Of a stretch of DNA of 64,000 nucleotides, positions 45,601 to 55,064 are shown piece by piece; positions within the stretch are counted from its first letter, which is position 1, and each line of letters starts with the position of its first letter. The stretch covers positions 16,678,001 through 16,742,000 of the forward strand of contig NC_079876.1 of assembly GCF_029227915.1 (NCBI RefSeq), read 5' to 3'. Origin of the DNA: Hydractinia symbiolongicarpus. Lineage: Eukaryota; Cnidaria; Hydrozoa; Anthoathecata; Hydractiniidae. Made by a program: the position numbers and the translations under genes. The notes beneath the pieces are model-generated. The model did not search any database. It was given only the letters and a program-made list of their open reading frames with translations, and had not been told where the DNA came from.

Positions 45601-45683
45601 TAAGTACCCATTTGCTGTCATTTGGGCATATGCGTTTGTTGTGTTGAGTAAATGCTGACATTCTACCTCCTCTGGAATTTCCT
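33694..45683 (-). CDS. SREK1/SRSF11-like SR splicing factor (partial model)
   Basis: Minus-strand exons with GT-AG borders and matching phases are 45577-45683, 45151-45264 and 44869-44951. After a gap come 35126-35173, 34289-34324, 33947-34012 and 33694-33766, which ends in TGA. The first three give a proline-rich linker (GLPPPPVITCTTDPMELEE) and the start of an RRM (TIFVENIHDS, then ITSEQLMAFFSGVGEVKYMR). This matches the SREK1 order of linker, TTDP..EEI(R/K)RT and RRM. The last four encode an RS domain (SPRRSSRRSRSRSRS, later SHSPARRKSRKSTSKSP). Such proteins bind spliceosomal and SR proteins in nuclear speckles. The second half of the RRM and any N-terminal RRM were not found. A 9 kb retroelement lies between 44869 and 35173, starting only 29 nt past the 44869 donor exon edge. 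Confidence 0.75.
34620..34915. repeat. Three tandem copies of a ~125-bp repeat in an SR-gene intron
   Basis: Units starting near 34627, 34751 and 34876 share 'gtgaacaaaaaatt', '.gaaa.tgatcag.cacaaa' and an end like 'aaggtaact'. The third copy runs directly into the plus-strand open frame at 34918. Confidence 0.6.
34918..35121 (+). other. Unexplained 67-codon plus-strand open frame
   Basis: ATG-initiated frame containing EFAFIMAQREFLEEVLIHSK and CGVKQPKVYKNKQ, ending just before the antisense RS exon at 35126. The order FAF-I, then CG..(K/R)..K(V/I), weakly recalls the distal half of the RRM that is missing from the minus-strand gene. The orientation is wrong, so an inversion would be needed. 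I cannot assign it. Confidence 0.25.
35176..35887 (-). other. Intron sequence of the splicing-factor gene
   Basis: Between the acceptor of the RS exon (35173) and the A1 end of the retroelement. Searched on the minus strand for the remaining RRM half and nothing fitting was seen. It contains repeated 'cgatcttttcgctttctac' blocks (35430-35530), a small local repeat. Confidence 0.5.
35888..36099 (+). repeat. Split direct repeat A1
   Basis: Starts 'agtgactcataaatatatat', includes 'cctacagtactctggtttg' and ends 'ctagcagtttttctt'. It matches A2 at 44353-44555, with a short extra 'tgagtgtt' near its start. Confidence 0.9.
36180..36979 (+). pseudogene. Ngaro-like gag, 5' part
   Basis: An open frame from 36180 encodes a Ser/Gln-rich protein with a zinc-knuckle-like block CPGCKVLLALHDFGIPSRHC near residue 55-75 and a short coiled coil (LAALRNQLAVLEQEELSLRE). 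Its reading continues at 40831 after the nested insertion: it stops being gag-like at NTGN (36979) and resumes at GKPLRIVDFVSRL. The gag packages element RNA; that is family knowledge. Confidence 0.75.
36980..37244. repeat. Near-perfect palindrome with 79-bp arms
   Basis: 36980-37058 and 37166-37244 are reverse complements with one mismatch seen, around a 107-bp spacer. The arms contain 'ttttattttccaaatcttct' followed by 'gcgtaagcatgaggg'. This is a diverged version of the end of the adjacent DIRS element ('ttttatttcccaatcttctg'). The spacer shares 'gcgaagctcgataaccc' with the DIRS interior. It is probably a deletion derivative of a DIRS element, joined end to end with the nested copy. Confidence 0.75.
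37430..38277 (-). pseudogene. DIRS1-like tyrosine recombinase
   Basis: Two frames (38083-38277 and 37430-38062) cover it. The N-terminal part reads SGYSVLCTTRSAIASVVSIS. The catalytic part has ILAGQRVHSVHNI with the first Arg, then SPGSCRLASGSKAKSTGVPL and ILKYGTWSRDSTFYRYY with the C-terminal Tyr. The conserved His of the H-x-x-R box (SPHSCR in relatives) is Gly here, so the enzyme is probably inactive. The ending at 37430 is a normal stop. Confidence 0.8.
38278..39330 (-). pseudogene. DIRS1-like RNase H and methyltransferase-type region
   Basis: Begins with LILSSDASLQGWGG (RNase H first Asp), then INTLELLAAFFTLKAFL and LRLDNTTAVAYITKMGG. A DLFASRLNAK block and YAFPPFNLIGKVLAKI and VVPFWSSQLWFP follow, the region annotated as a Dam-like methyltransferase in DIRS1 elements. 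The frame 38274-39260 is open through this part. The Ngaro-like host element lacks it. Confidence 0.8.
39332..40337 (-). pseudogene. DIRS1-like reverse transcriptase
   Basis: Two overlapping frames (40014-40337, 39332-40036) need one shift near 40030. Motifs are SRMIINLKQLNRSVRYRHFK, MGSMDLKDAYHSIPFH, LPFGFGPAVRIFTKVLK and the active site VVYIDDSYLQG, then FLGFVLNS. YIDD keeps both metal-binding aspartates. The single shift and the broken neighbours indicate a dead copy. Confidence 0.85.
40340..40790 (-). pseudogene. DIRS1-like gag, C-terminal part
   Basis: Minus-strand frames contain LLNLAKDALCLIGNANQQLN and YRRVGLIGAMPHLKGLAKD, the usual end of DIRS gag. A Ser/Lys-rich tail (KKYKQPSSSYSSSAKYNQ) follows in the shifted frame 40331-40576. 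The N-terminal half of gag is absent, so the element is 5' truncated just inside its end. Confidence 0.7.
40831..41470 (+). pseudogene. Ngaro-like gag, 3' part with zinc fingers
   Basis: Continuation of the split gag: GKPLRIVDFVSRLRPVEQEK, then after stops and a shift near 40990 LRIFYELLSSARLPTLSDL and KYTWESVLKYDDEYRILQHT. A Cys/His-rich tail CRNFNCQKGCQKTECKFTH and ACGKPHSGQNH follows (CCCH-like). The tail may bind nucleic acid. Confidence 0.75.
41480..43066 (+). pseudogene. Ngaro-like reverse transcriptase and RNase H
   Basis: RT motifs are SALGAVLKPDSDELRIIHDC, FMAKVDLRHAYRSVPVHPS, LPFGGRSAPGIFHRLT and the active site VIVYLDDFLVIG, then LTFLGILLDT. RNase H has LQTDACSDAVGAFFEGDW, HINYKEALCVVLSAIRWAP, FCDNTAAVAMLNKGT and HVAGAQNVLADDISRL. 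In-frame stops at 42065 (TGA) and 42182 (TAG) interrupt an otherwise continuous reading. The element is therefore dead but recent enough for nearly complete domains. Confidence 0.88.
43126..43990 (+). pseudogene. Ngaro-like tyrosine recombinase
   Basis: Three frames join in order: KPRLPITTAILFGIRSRLNL and FWAVCLVSFFGLFRKSHLLP with the first Arg; then AFSLTPGVLPDAQAFCWRKS and QYGTHSFRRG with the His-x-x-Arg box; then GTLALEAGVPLDVISLLGDW. Shifts near 43710 and 43905 break it. The usual catalytic Tyr after GDWKSD is not evident (FFTFTCPL). Confidence 0.8.
44100..44352 (+). repeat. Split direct repeat B1
   Basis: Starts 'ctctatgttttcacatattt' and ends 'gatgagtttttatgtgtgag' plus 'ttta'. It matches B2 at 44587-44839 with the same 253-base length and a handful of substitutions. 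A2 begins on the next base. Confidence 0.9.
44353..44555 (+). repeat. Split direct repeat A2
   Basis: Second copy of the left-end repeat, beginning 'agtgactcataaatatatat' and ending 'ctagcagtttttctt', placed between B1 and B2. About 30 bases rich in C and T separate it from B2. Confidence 0.9.
44587..44839 (+). repeat. Split direct repeat B2, right end of the element
   Basis: Second copy of B1. It ends with 'gtgtgagttta' at 44839; the host intron follows at once. The exon of the splicing-factor gene begins 29 bases further on (44869). Confidence 0.9.
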
Positions 45684-46607
45684 CTAAAAAAACAAAAATT
45701 ATTCATAAAACTAGCAGTGGTTAAATATAAGGCAGGGGGGGGGGGTTATGGTGGGAGGTGGGATATCAATAAATTTAAATATTTTTTCAATACAACGTTT
45801 GATTTTAAACAAGTTAGACGTATTGATAGTTTTGAAACCAATTGTTTGTTTGACTTAGACTTTGTATGATTCCCTCTGATGTTTTTGCTTTGTACGATCA
45901 TATTTTGATGGTGTTAAAATGAGCTATGTTGATGATTTAACTTCCCAGGATCCTGTTTTGATAATTTTTTTAACCAAATTACTGCGATGTTTTTGCTCCC
46001 TATATGATGTGGTTTTGTTAGTTTTGTGATAAAGAATAAAGATATTGAATATATCAATTACCAAATAATAATTAATTTCTTCAAAAATTGTGTAATATAC
46101 ATGTGTTGCACTAAAAGCGATTTGGAAACGATTACGAAATGATTTTTAATTCAACGAAGCGATTTAAAACTTTTTAAAACTAATTGGAACAAATTTGAAA
46201 CATTTTTTTTTGTAAAAATTATTTTCCAATATGCAAATAAAATATTTTTTTTGAAAGAAGACTAGTATATATTTAGTGTTTTGTGATTTCACAATTGTCT
46301 GAAAAATAGTGTTTTGAACATGATTTTGACACTCACCATCCAGATCAAGTAAGATTTGATGACAAAAAACAGAAAAAGAGACCCGGAAGGATTAATACTA
46401 TTAAATTTATTGTTTGAAATAAATGATGTATATTATATTGATCATTCAAAGATAAATATGTTTTTAAACTCCATGAAAATCTGAGATAAAATACTGGAAA
46501 ATTCACATAAGTTTAAAAAATATGTTTAACCTCTTTTATTGTTCTTATACTATTTAGATTATTATGATTCCAAAACACAAATAAATAAATAAATAAATCA
46601 CACTGTC
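45684..46607. other. Region between divergent splicing-factor and RCHY1 genes
   Basis: AT-rich with a G10 run at about 45735 and an 'aataaataaataaataaat' tract just before the RCHY1 start. On the minus strand GATCTGGATG|GTGAGT near 46335 is a candidate donor of an upstream exon of the splicing-factor gene, but no RRM coding sequence was recognised. The region probably holds promoters for both genes; that is inference from orientation. Confidence 0.4.
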
Positions 46608-49600
46608 ATGGATAATAGATGTGAACACTACCAAAGGAAATGTGCATTGCTGGTATGTTATATGTTACTTTACTACAGGTCAACAATGGTCATTTTTATC
46701 CATTTAATTGAAATGTACCTGGTCAAGTTAATCTGTTAATCATCGTCTTCGGAGATCAATACATCGAATTTATGTGAGGTCTAGCCCCGATACAAGATGA
46801 ATGACGAAAGTTTTTGCCAGCTGAAAATTTTATTACCAAAAAAAAAATGCCGACGCAAATCAGTTGAAATGTATCTCACGTCGGCAGTTTTATTGCCGAC
46901 ATAAAAAAATTCTAAATTTAAGGGCTAATCATATTTTCATGATTGATGCCCATGGCAATGTCATGTTTAGGAAGAAAAAAACAGAATATAATTTTAGAAG
47001 TTTGATATTAAATCATCACTCAAAATCCTTTATACTTTATGTTTGAATGATAACTGTTTTTTTAGCATAATGTCCTTTGACGGCATATTTTTATATAATG
47101 TTTTAGACCCCCTGTTGCAATAAAGAATACAAATGTCGAGTATGTCATGACGAAGCTGAGGGTCATGTATTAGATAGAAGGAAAGTTAAGAACATTGTTT
47201 GCATGCAGTGCAGAAAACAACAACAGGTACATTCTTGCATAGTTGTTCAATATGCTTGTCTCTGAATAACATTGTAGTGTATTTTTTGCTCAAAAATAGT
47301 GTTAACAAGAGTTTTTCTGATCCATGAAAGCTAATTTTAAACTTCTGCCTGCTGTATTTTTTATTGTTTTGAAGTTTTCAAAAATATATTTTGCTGTGTC
47401 TTGGTTATTTATTTATGTTGTTGTTGATCTTATGATTTTCGTTTTGGTGTATAGGTCAACCAACATTGCATTGATTGTGGAATATTATTTGGAAAATACT
47501 CGTGTTTGATCTGCAGGTTGTTTGATGATGTTGATAAAAAACAGTACCATTGTGATGAGTGTGGGATGTGTAGGTATGTAGTAGTCTGTCTCTCTCTACT
47601 GGTCTGCCTGTCTGCTTGTCTATCTGTATGTTTTTTGTCTGTCAGTCTGCTTGTTTGTCTGTCTATCTATTTGTCTGCTTGACTCTTTGTATTTATTTAT
47701 TAATATGTTCTTATCATATTTTGAATTTCAGAGTTGGTGGCAGGGATAATTTTTTCCACTGTACAAAATGTGGTTTGTGTCTACCAAAAAGTATTAAAGA
47801 TACTCACAAGGTACACGTGGGAGTTAAAGCTGATTTATTTTAACTTTATGTGATGTACTAAACTCCTATCTTAACAAGTATTTCATGCTCAGATATTTCA
47901 ATTTCTTTGCCCATTGTTTGGATAACTTAGATTTATGTATCGTTTTTGATACATTGTTAATATTTTTTCCCGTTTCTGTTATATTCAGTGTTTGGAGAAT
48001 GTATCTCGAAAAAACTGTGCTGTGTGTTTAGAGGTGCGTAGCTTCATGTTTGATTTTTATATATTCTTGACTGTTTTGCTACATCTTGCAAGAAGTTAAA
48101 TCATTTTAACATCTGTAGATAACATGAAATACCGTACTAGGAAATAATACCCTACGAATGCCGTATTTTTTTAATCCTTTTTTCAGGATTTGCATACTTC
48201 TCGAATGTCATGTCATGTTCCCAGTTGCGGCCATCTTATCCATCGGTGAGAGCAATATTTGTTTATATTTTATATATTCTTTTTGCATATATTTACGTGA
48301 GTTACGTTCATAATGTCGTAGAAACAAAAACATTACTAATTTACTTATTTGTCCCTATTAAATTTACAAAACGTCTTTCTGGTTATTTTTCCTCGGCTGT
48401 CTCACATTTTAAAGTTTTCTTTCTTTGCAGGAAATGCTTCGAAGGTATGCTACAACATGGGTAAGTAACATGACGTAAATGTATACGAGTATATAAAGAA
48501 TTTCGATTGTGAACATTTTGTTCATCAGAAACGTTAACATGTTTTTTTATAAGCGATAAACTTCAGGAAAACACATGATTAGGCTCAAAATATGCTTATT
48601 TTAAAAAAAAAATATTGCATTTAAATTTTGGATATCAGTAATTACAACTTAAATCTAACCACATACTAGTTAATTCAGACATAAAGAATAAAAAGAAAAA
48701 CATGAAAACTCTTCACAACATTTTCTTAGGCTTCACATAATGTTTAGCATATGCCTAAAAATGACCAAATTTAAGCCTACGGATGCTTATAAATATCATG
48801 GTTATAAAAAAGCATTCCATCCATGTGGTAAATAATTGTTAAAACTTTTAAGATAAACAAAGTATGTGTTATCCATTTTTAGGCAAACCAGTTGTCCGAC
48901 ATGTAATAAAAGTTTAGTTGATATGTCATCGCACTGGGAGCATCTGGACAGGATTATATCGGAAACTCCCATGCCAGAATTGTATCGAGAATATCACGTC
49001 AATGTGAGTTTTTTTAGCTGTATCGAATGTATTGAAATGTTCCCTGGAAGACGTTGAACTATAAACAGTTTTAGGATTGTTCTGTGTTGTTACGAAATTG
49101 CAGTAATTGAAATAGAAAAACTGACCGGTCACCCTATTTTGATTTGGAGTTTTTTTGTCAGCTGTTTAGTCAGGTCCAACATAGAAACGTGGGGACAAGG
49201 GTCATCCAACCATCCTTAACGTTTTGATGCTCTGGAGTGTGCTTGGTATAAATATGATGCATATAGAATTGTTTAGTTTTGAAAGATTGTCTCTTAAACG
49301 CTACTGAAGTTGGATTTCAAAAAACATGAAATAAAATGTATTTTATTGTCCAAAAAAACCCGAATATATGGCCTTTACAATGCTCGTTAGCTTCGGTTAT
49401 AAAATTTATTGATAATTTCGTTGCAGAACAAAAAAAAATAAAAAAATAGCCAGAGCTCAAAGTTATAATGTTTATGTTATGAGTATACAGAGAGTTATCC
49501 AGAAATTTAAGCTTGTAGTTAGTTTTGACTTAACTAATGATTCTTACTTACAAAAAAACCCTCTGATATTCATTGACTCGTGTTTATAAAACATATTGTT

Positions 49601-50611
49601 TTTGCGAGAGTTTTTCGTTTGAGATGCTCAAAAAACGGCGGACGACTGTCCGTGCCTGAGACGCTGGAGGCAAAAGCCAACTTAACGTTATTAGTGTGTT
49701 ATAAAGTTCCAGAAATAATATAACTGTTGAAGTTTTTTCTTTATTTTTTACCTTCTGTTTATATTGTATTTTTTTAATTTTTTTCAGATATTGTGTCGAG
49801 ACTGCCATAAAGTAAGAATCATTTTATTTCAAACTTTCACAATCATTTTAACAGAATTTCTCTTTCGAAATATTTGACTCTATTTCTCACTTGCCATGGT
49901 TACTCATTGAAAGGAAGACTTTTCGTTTACTAAGGACTAGAATAAGTTTCGTGTTTTTTTTTGTTTTTTTGATAAGGCATTACCTGTGAAAAGAAACAAA
50001 ATCTTGCAGGGAATATTATTGAAAAGAAGTTTGAATTTGCAGATTTATTTTATTTTCACCTAAAACAAACAAACAAACAAAACAAAAAACAAAAAATACT
50101 TCTCTTCTGTGACTTACGTTAATCGAGGAAATGTTGGGTTTTTGCGTTTTTTAAAACGTGCTTACGGCACTGATTTCTAATTTTTGTCACGACAGCCTCC
50201 ATTTACAAAAATTAGGTCTTCAAAATTTGTTCCGCAAAAATTGTGATCTTAGTCCTTCAAGAATTTCTATCAGCAAGGTCACTTACATTGGTTTGGAAGT
50301 AGACCTATAATATTCTTTCTTTCTTTTTTAACAAGGAAAGCAAAGTTGTGTTTCACGTCATCGGATTAAAATGTCAAACGTGCGGTGGTTATAACACGAC
50401 ACGAATAGGCGGTGACGATCCTCTGCCGGAAGAAGCGTTGGACGATATGACGGAGTTGTCTGTTGCATCGGATCACGAGGATTCGTGGGAAACTGTTAGC
50501 GTGGAGGAGAGTGATGCTATCGAGAGATTAGATAGTGAAGAATGCGAAACAAATGAACAAGTTGAGGAGACGATTACACGAAACGAAAGCGATCCTTCTA
50601 ATAACAGCTAA
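46608..50611 (+). CDS. RCHY1: RCHY1/Pirh2-type RING E3 ubiquitin ligase, 10 exons
   Basis: Exons 46608-46652, 47107-47226, 47455-47573, 47732-47810, 47989-48033, 48187-48245, 48431-48460, 48883-49003, 49788-49811 and 50336-50611 sum to 918 bases (305 residues plus TAA). All phases agree and all introns are GT-AG. The start MDNRCEHYQRKCALL matches the family's CEHY.R.C opening. CHY zinc finger at about 5-75 (TPCCNKEYKCRVCHDEAEGH) and CTCHY finger at about 76-121 (KKQYHCDECGMCR). RING-H2 at about 131-173 (NCAVCLEDLHTSR, SCGHLIHRKCFEGML, CPTC) and a zinc ribbon at about 209-230 (ILCRDC, LKCQTC). The acidic tail of about 65 residues makes it longer than the 261-residue human protein. RCHY1 ubiquitinates p53 and other targets; that is known for vertebrates. 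The last acceptor is AAG. Confidence 0.95.
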
Positions 50612-52212
50612 CAAACATTCATTAACCTAACAATTAGCCAATGTTTAAAGCGAATTTAGAAACAGCTATAAATGTGCGACAAACTAGCAAATATACGAAT
50701 AGCAGCTTTCTAGCGCACATGCGAATAGTAGCTATCGAACATACGGAAACGGCTAGCGAACATACAAAAACCGCTAGCGAACATATAAAAACCGCTAGCG
50801 AACATGCGAAAACCGCTAGCGAACATACGAAAACAGCTAGCGAATATACAAATAACAATTATCGGACATTCGAAAACAGCTAGAGGACATACGATTACCT
50901 AACAATTAGCCAATGTATAAAGTGAATTTATAAACACCTATAAATGTACGACAAACTATCGAACATTCAAATAGTAGCTATCGAACATACGAAAACTGCT
51001 AGCGAAAATACGAATAACAGCTATCGAACATTCGAATACGGCTAGCGAACATTCAAATACTGCTAGGGAACATTCGTAGAGCAAGTGTATACGGAAAGTT
51101 TATCAGTTACTGTTATTTTTGAATGTTTTACGGTCTGAAATCTAAAATATTGAGTTTTCTTCAAAATTTGTCCTCAGTTTTTGGCAGATTCGTTATAATT
51201 TGCGGAAAAGCTTTGTTCAGTTTATACTATACAGCGGTGTAGTAAATATAGCGTGTTTCCACGAGGCGAATCGAAAGGCTAGATCGCATTCGAAATATTT
51301 GCTTCGTCGAAAAGTAATTGCAAACTTTTTTTGCTGCTTCCTTCTTTTAACCAATCAAAAGAAAGTTATTGGTGTTTATTTCTGATAGACTTATTACTGA
51401 AAAAAATTCAAAAAAACTGATTTTGATTTTAATAACCAAAAGAGTGCTAACATTCACTATTTAAAGTTCGCCACATCTTGTGTTTTGTGAAGAAAAAAGA
51501 GATATTTGTAAAAAGGGTAGTTCGCGGAATTTTGCAAGTTCTAACCCCGTGGATGATAGAAACCCCGAGGATGGTTAAAAAAGAAACCTTGTTTTTCGTT
51601 TTATTTTATTCTGTTTTATATTATATTTATATCTTTATATTATAGTGTATTATTTCCTCTTTTTTATTTTATATTCTTTGCAATTCCAGCAGTGTTTTAT
51701 AGTTGCAAATATACATGCTGCAAGTTGGCCATCCTTCTGAATAAATTATCGAAACTTATAAACATTGCGACTACAGATTCTGTGCAACCAACCTTCAATC
51801 AGGCAGAAAAATGTAGATTCTGCAATGAACCGTTTTATGCAACCCGTACTGGTTTTTATACGCTTACGCTAAATGATAGGAAAGTTTGCTGAATGATAGG
51901 CAATTTCTAGAATGGATGTAGATACTAGGTTCACGTCCGTTTTATATTAATCTCGGTGCGTAAAACACATGCGTTGCACAATTACGCAGCAAACATTGTC
52001 GTTTGAACAACACTACCCAGCAAACGTTTTTGCAATAATAAAATAATTTCTAAGGAAACTTGCTGAAAAAAAGAAAAAGAAAATGGCGACCTACATTCAA
52101 ATAAAGTGAAATATATGCTAGAAGCAAAACGAGTTTGTGTGGCTTTGATCACCTTAGTAGTAGGGCGAGGCAATGCGGTTATGACGCAGGGGTTATGTTA
52201 TATTAACGCACA
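50612..52212. other. RCHY1 3' UTR and intergenic sequence
   Basis: Apart from the 21-bp repeats just after the RCHY1 stop I see no gene. Small frames at 51200-51385 and 51692-51892 have no domain; the latter has a few cysteines (KCRFCNEPF) but no splice or homology support. Confidence 0.4.
50700..51075. repeat. 21-bp GCTAGCGAACAT tandem and dispersed repeats
   Basis: About six tidy 21-bp units ('gctagcgaacatacgaaaac') at 50745-50850 are flanked by decayed ones. A second patch follows at 50950-51070, after a repeated 'cctaacaattagccaatgt' leader (50628 and 50894). The short frame here (ASEHTKT repeats) arises from the 21-bp unit and is not taken as a gene. Confidence 0.75.
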
Positions 52213-52555
52213 ATGTTACGTGAAGAAAAAAAAAGTATAGCGAGGAAACTGGATGAACCTTATACTAAACGTCTGTGTGGATGCAACGCGCAAACAAAGT
52301 TGCTTACCTCAGATAAAAGACTAAGAAAAAATTCGTTGAAATGGATGCATATATGTCTATTTTTCCTATGTTGTATAATACCTCGAACTTCATGCGCTGT
52401 TTTGCCAGCATATATTTGGCCATTAGCTTATATATACAATCAAACAATACCAGTCACTCCACCAATGGTTGTAAATGGCGGAATTCAACAACTTGACGAT
52501 CGTGGATTAAGTTTTGATGGTCAAACCGGTTGAATCGATGCCGGAGATTTTGTTG

Positions 52556-55064
52556 GTAAGTAATGACTCAATTTCGATCCCAGGACTTCTTTCTTTTTGT
52601 GTATCTAAAAACGAACATTTTTCATCGGACTGTCATTAAGCGCGACGCCGATAAGAGACTAAAAAGCCCGGGGAAGGAAGTTAGAAAATGATTCTAGTAC
52701 ACAGTTTTATATTTTAATTCGTTTTAAAAACTTTAGTCAACATTATTATTATCTACCCAGGATAGCATCTTCACTTCCTAATGTTATCAATGAAGGTTCT
52801 GCAAAGAGGAACCTAGTGCATTTGAAGTTCGTTCCCAGTTAAGTTACGAAATGCGTGCAAGCGCAACACTCGCTTAACGAGACAACCGCCCAAGATATCA
52901 ATCCTATTCTCTTGCTGAACGCTAATCAGAAAGGATTGATTCACACTTTTATAATCTCTAGTATGACTGACGTAGCCAGGGTTTCAGCTCACAAACGTTT
53001 TACTACAAAGCCATCACTTTTACCTGCCCCTGGGTGCTATTTACTTTTTATATCGGCAGAAAGCGCAAATAGTGTATTTGGAACCCGAACTCGTTTTATG
53101 AGACCAGTTTTGGCGGCGAAGTTGCTCGTGGTATTTTGTTGCGTTGTTTGTTGTCGTCAAATTTGCAGATCTGTTCCCGAGCATACTAAATGCACTGATC
53201 TTTTATTCAAACGTTAAACAGTGGACTTTTTTTGCAAAATTCTGACTTTGTTGAAATGTAAGATGCGCGAAAAGATGCCACTCTTTTTTTGTACTTCCGT
53301 GATCAATCTAACCAGCTCGCGCGAGGGGACGACGGGGTTGCTTATTTGTACTTTGCCATTATCTGTTCTGTTTAATACACGCCCTCCTTTGAGTTATCTG
53401 GGAAAACGTGTAAAATTCTGCGAATCTAAAAGTGAATGTTCCTTGCTGTTAAAAAAACGTTTTTTTACAGTATTTTATTCGGCTATGTTCACTTTCCACT
53501 GTATTTACTTCAACAATTTATAATACCGATAAAATGGGTGACTATGATGATTTGGTATTATCAGAAGTGCACATAAATCCAGAAGACCAACCAGTTGATA
53601 ATGCTTTTGTTTCACGCTTTATTCTGAAAGTTTCAGACGATTTAGTTGAAGATACAAGTTCAAATGAATATTGCACTAAATATGACAGTGATGGTGATGT
53701 GATATATAGAAAAGAGTATTTACAACTTCAAGATGAAGTTGCAATAACCATCAAACATCACCATGCTACCCCATTAGATAAAGTTGGAAAGCAAATGTGA
53801 AATGGGTCTTTTGTAATGGCTGATTACATTTTGAATAGTTCTGATATTAAAGAGAAATATTGTCTTGAACTAGGATGTGGTATTGGGTTTTCATCCATTG
53901 TTTGTGCCATGAAATCTAAACATTTATATTGCACAGATTACAGTGACGAGATTTTACAGCTATGTTCAGAAAACGTTAATTTAAACGAGCTTGCATATAA
54001 CAATGATGCACCTCTTTTATCTTCTGATGAATACATAAAAATTCGTAATCTGGATTGGTTTGATACCAATTTAAAAGATTTCAACCACAGTGAAGTTAAT
54101 AGTGTTTTTAACGAATTTCTTTATAAGAATAGTAAGAGAAATGTATCAGAAAAATTTATTTGGCAGGAAAATGACATTTCGTGTCTTCAGAAAACCAATC
54201 TAATATTTGCTGCTGACTGTATATACGATGAAACTCTTACAGAAAAACTATTTAATGCAATTTTTTTCTTTGTTTTTTTATCAAGACAAAAAGAGGTTAC
54301 CGTTTATTTATCCATAGAGAAAAGAATAAATTTCACTATAGAAGATCTAGATGTCGCAGCATCGTCATATATTCATTTAATGCTGATGTTTACACGTTTG
54401 AAAAATGGTAGTTTTGGGGATGTATTCAAAGGAAATTGCGTTATCGAAGAAGTCTCACTTACCTTTTCTCAGCATATAGATTATAACCAAACAAAATATT
54501 TACAGCTGTGGAAAATTTTGTTTGCAAAATAAAAGTGTTATGACATCGATTTGTTGTTCTTTCATTTCTTTTACACATTTTTTTGAATTATCAATGCTAT
54601 CTTTAAATATATTTTATTATGTCAATGGTGTAATCCATACGTTTCCATACGGTTTCCATACGGTTAAGCTTAATTGGGAAATTTTTGATGTTTTCTTTGG
54701 TAAACATCCCATGAACAATACTTTAAAATATGTTCTAAATACTTGTTTATCAATGCAGGAAAATAATCTATTTAATTTCCTTATAGTCTTCCATTTCAGT
54801 CTGTCCCTTTTCTTATGATTACTTATTTACTGTGAAAATCTATTATGCGTTATGACATCAGGCATCCTGCATTATAAAAAAAAACATACAACCAAATAAA
54901 GGCTGAACTCAAAAAAAAGGTTGTAAAAATTTTCACAGAAAGTTAGAATTTTAAAAAATACAATAAGCTTCACATATTTGCTTAAATAAATTCCTGATGC
55001 TGATTATAAATATGATATGTGTTTACTTTTTATTTGAAATCAAATTTCATTTCACTTTTTTTAG
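52556..55064 (+). other. Intron 1 of the LamG gene, hosting a METTL22 copy
   Basis: GTAAGT at 52556 and TTTTTTTAG at 55064 bound a 2.5 kb intron with matching phase 1. Besides the METTL22 copy it holds a 'ctacccaggatagc' repeat near 52755. Frames at 52855-53523 show no domain. Confidence 0.65.
53534..54532 (+). pseudogene. METTL22: Intronless METTL22-like methyltransferase copy with premature stop
   Basis: One continuous reading with no introns. The N-terminal part ends ITIKHHHATPLDKVGKQM at a TGA (53798-53800), and the same frame goes on NGSFVMADYIL. In human METTL22 the stop position is Trp (VGKQVWRG). The rest has the SAM-binding motif CLELGCGIGFSSI, YCTDYSDEIL, LDWFD, the post-II block FAADCIYDETLTEKLF and LSIEKRINFTIEDLDVA, and ends YLQLWKILFAK, all in METTL22 order. 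METTL22 methylates lysine in KIN17-type proteins (known). Lack of introns and position inside another gene's intron suggest a retrocopy. A restart at the Met at 53816 would lack the N-terminal part. Confidence 0.85.

Noticed and set aside
52855-53523. Two plus-strand open frames in LamG intron 1
   Set aside because: No recognisable domain, no splice continuity with neighbours, and part overlaps a dispersed repeat.
42065-53800. UGA read as tryptophan (alternative nuclear code)
   Set aside because: TGA terminates the HEPN and splicing-factor reading frames at sensible places, and Trp is encoded by TGG throughout the intact genes.
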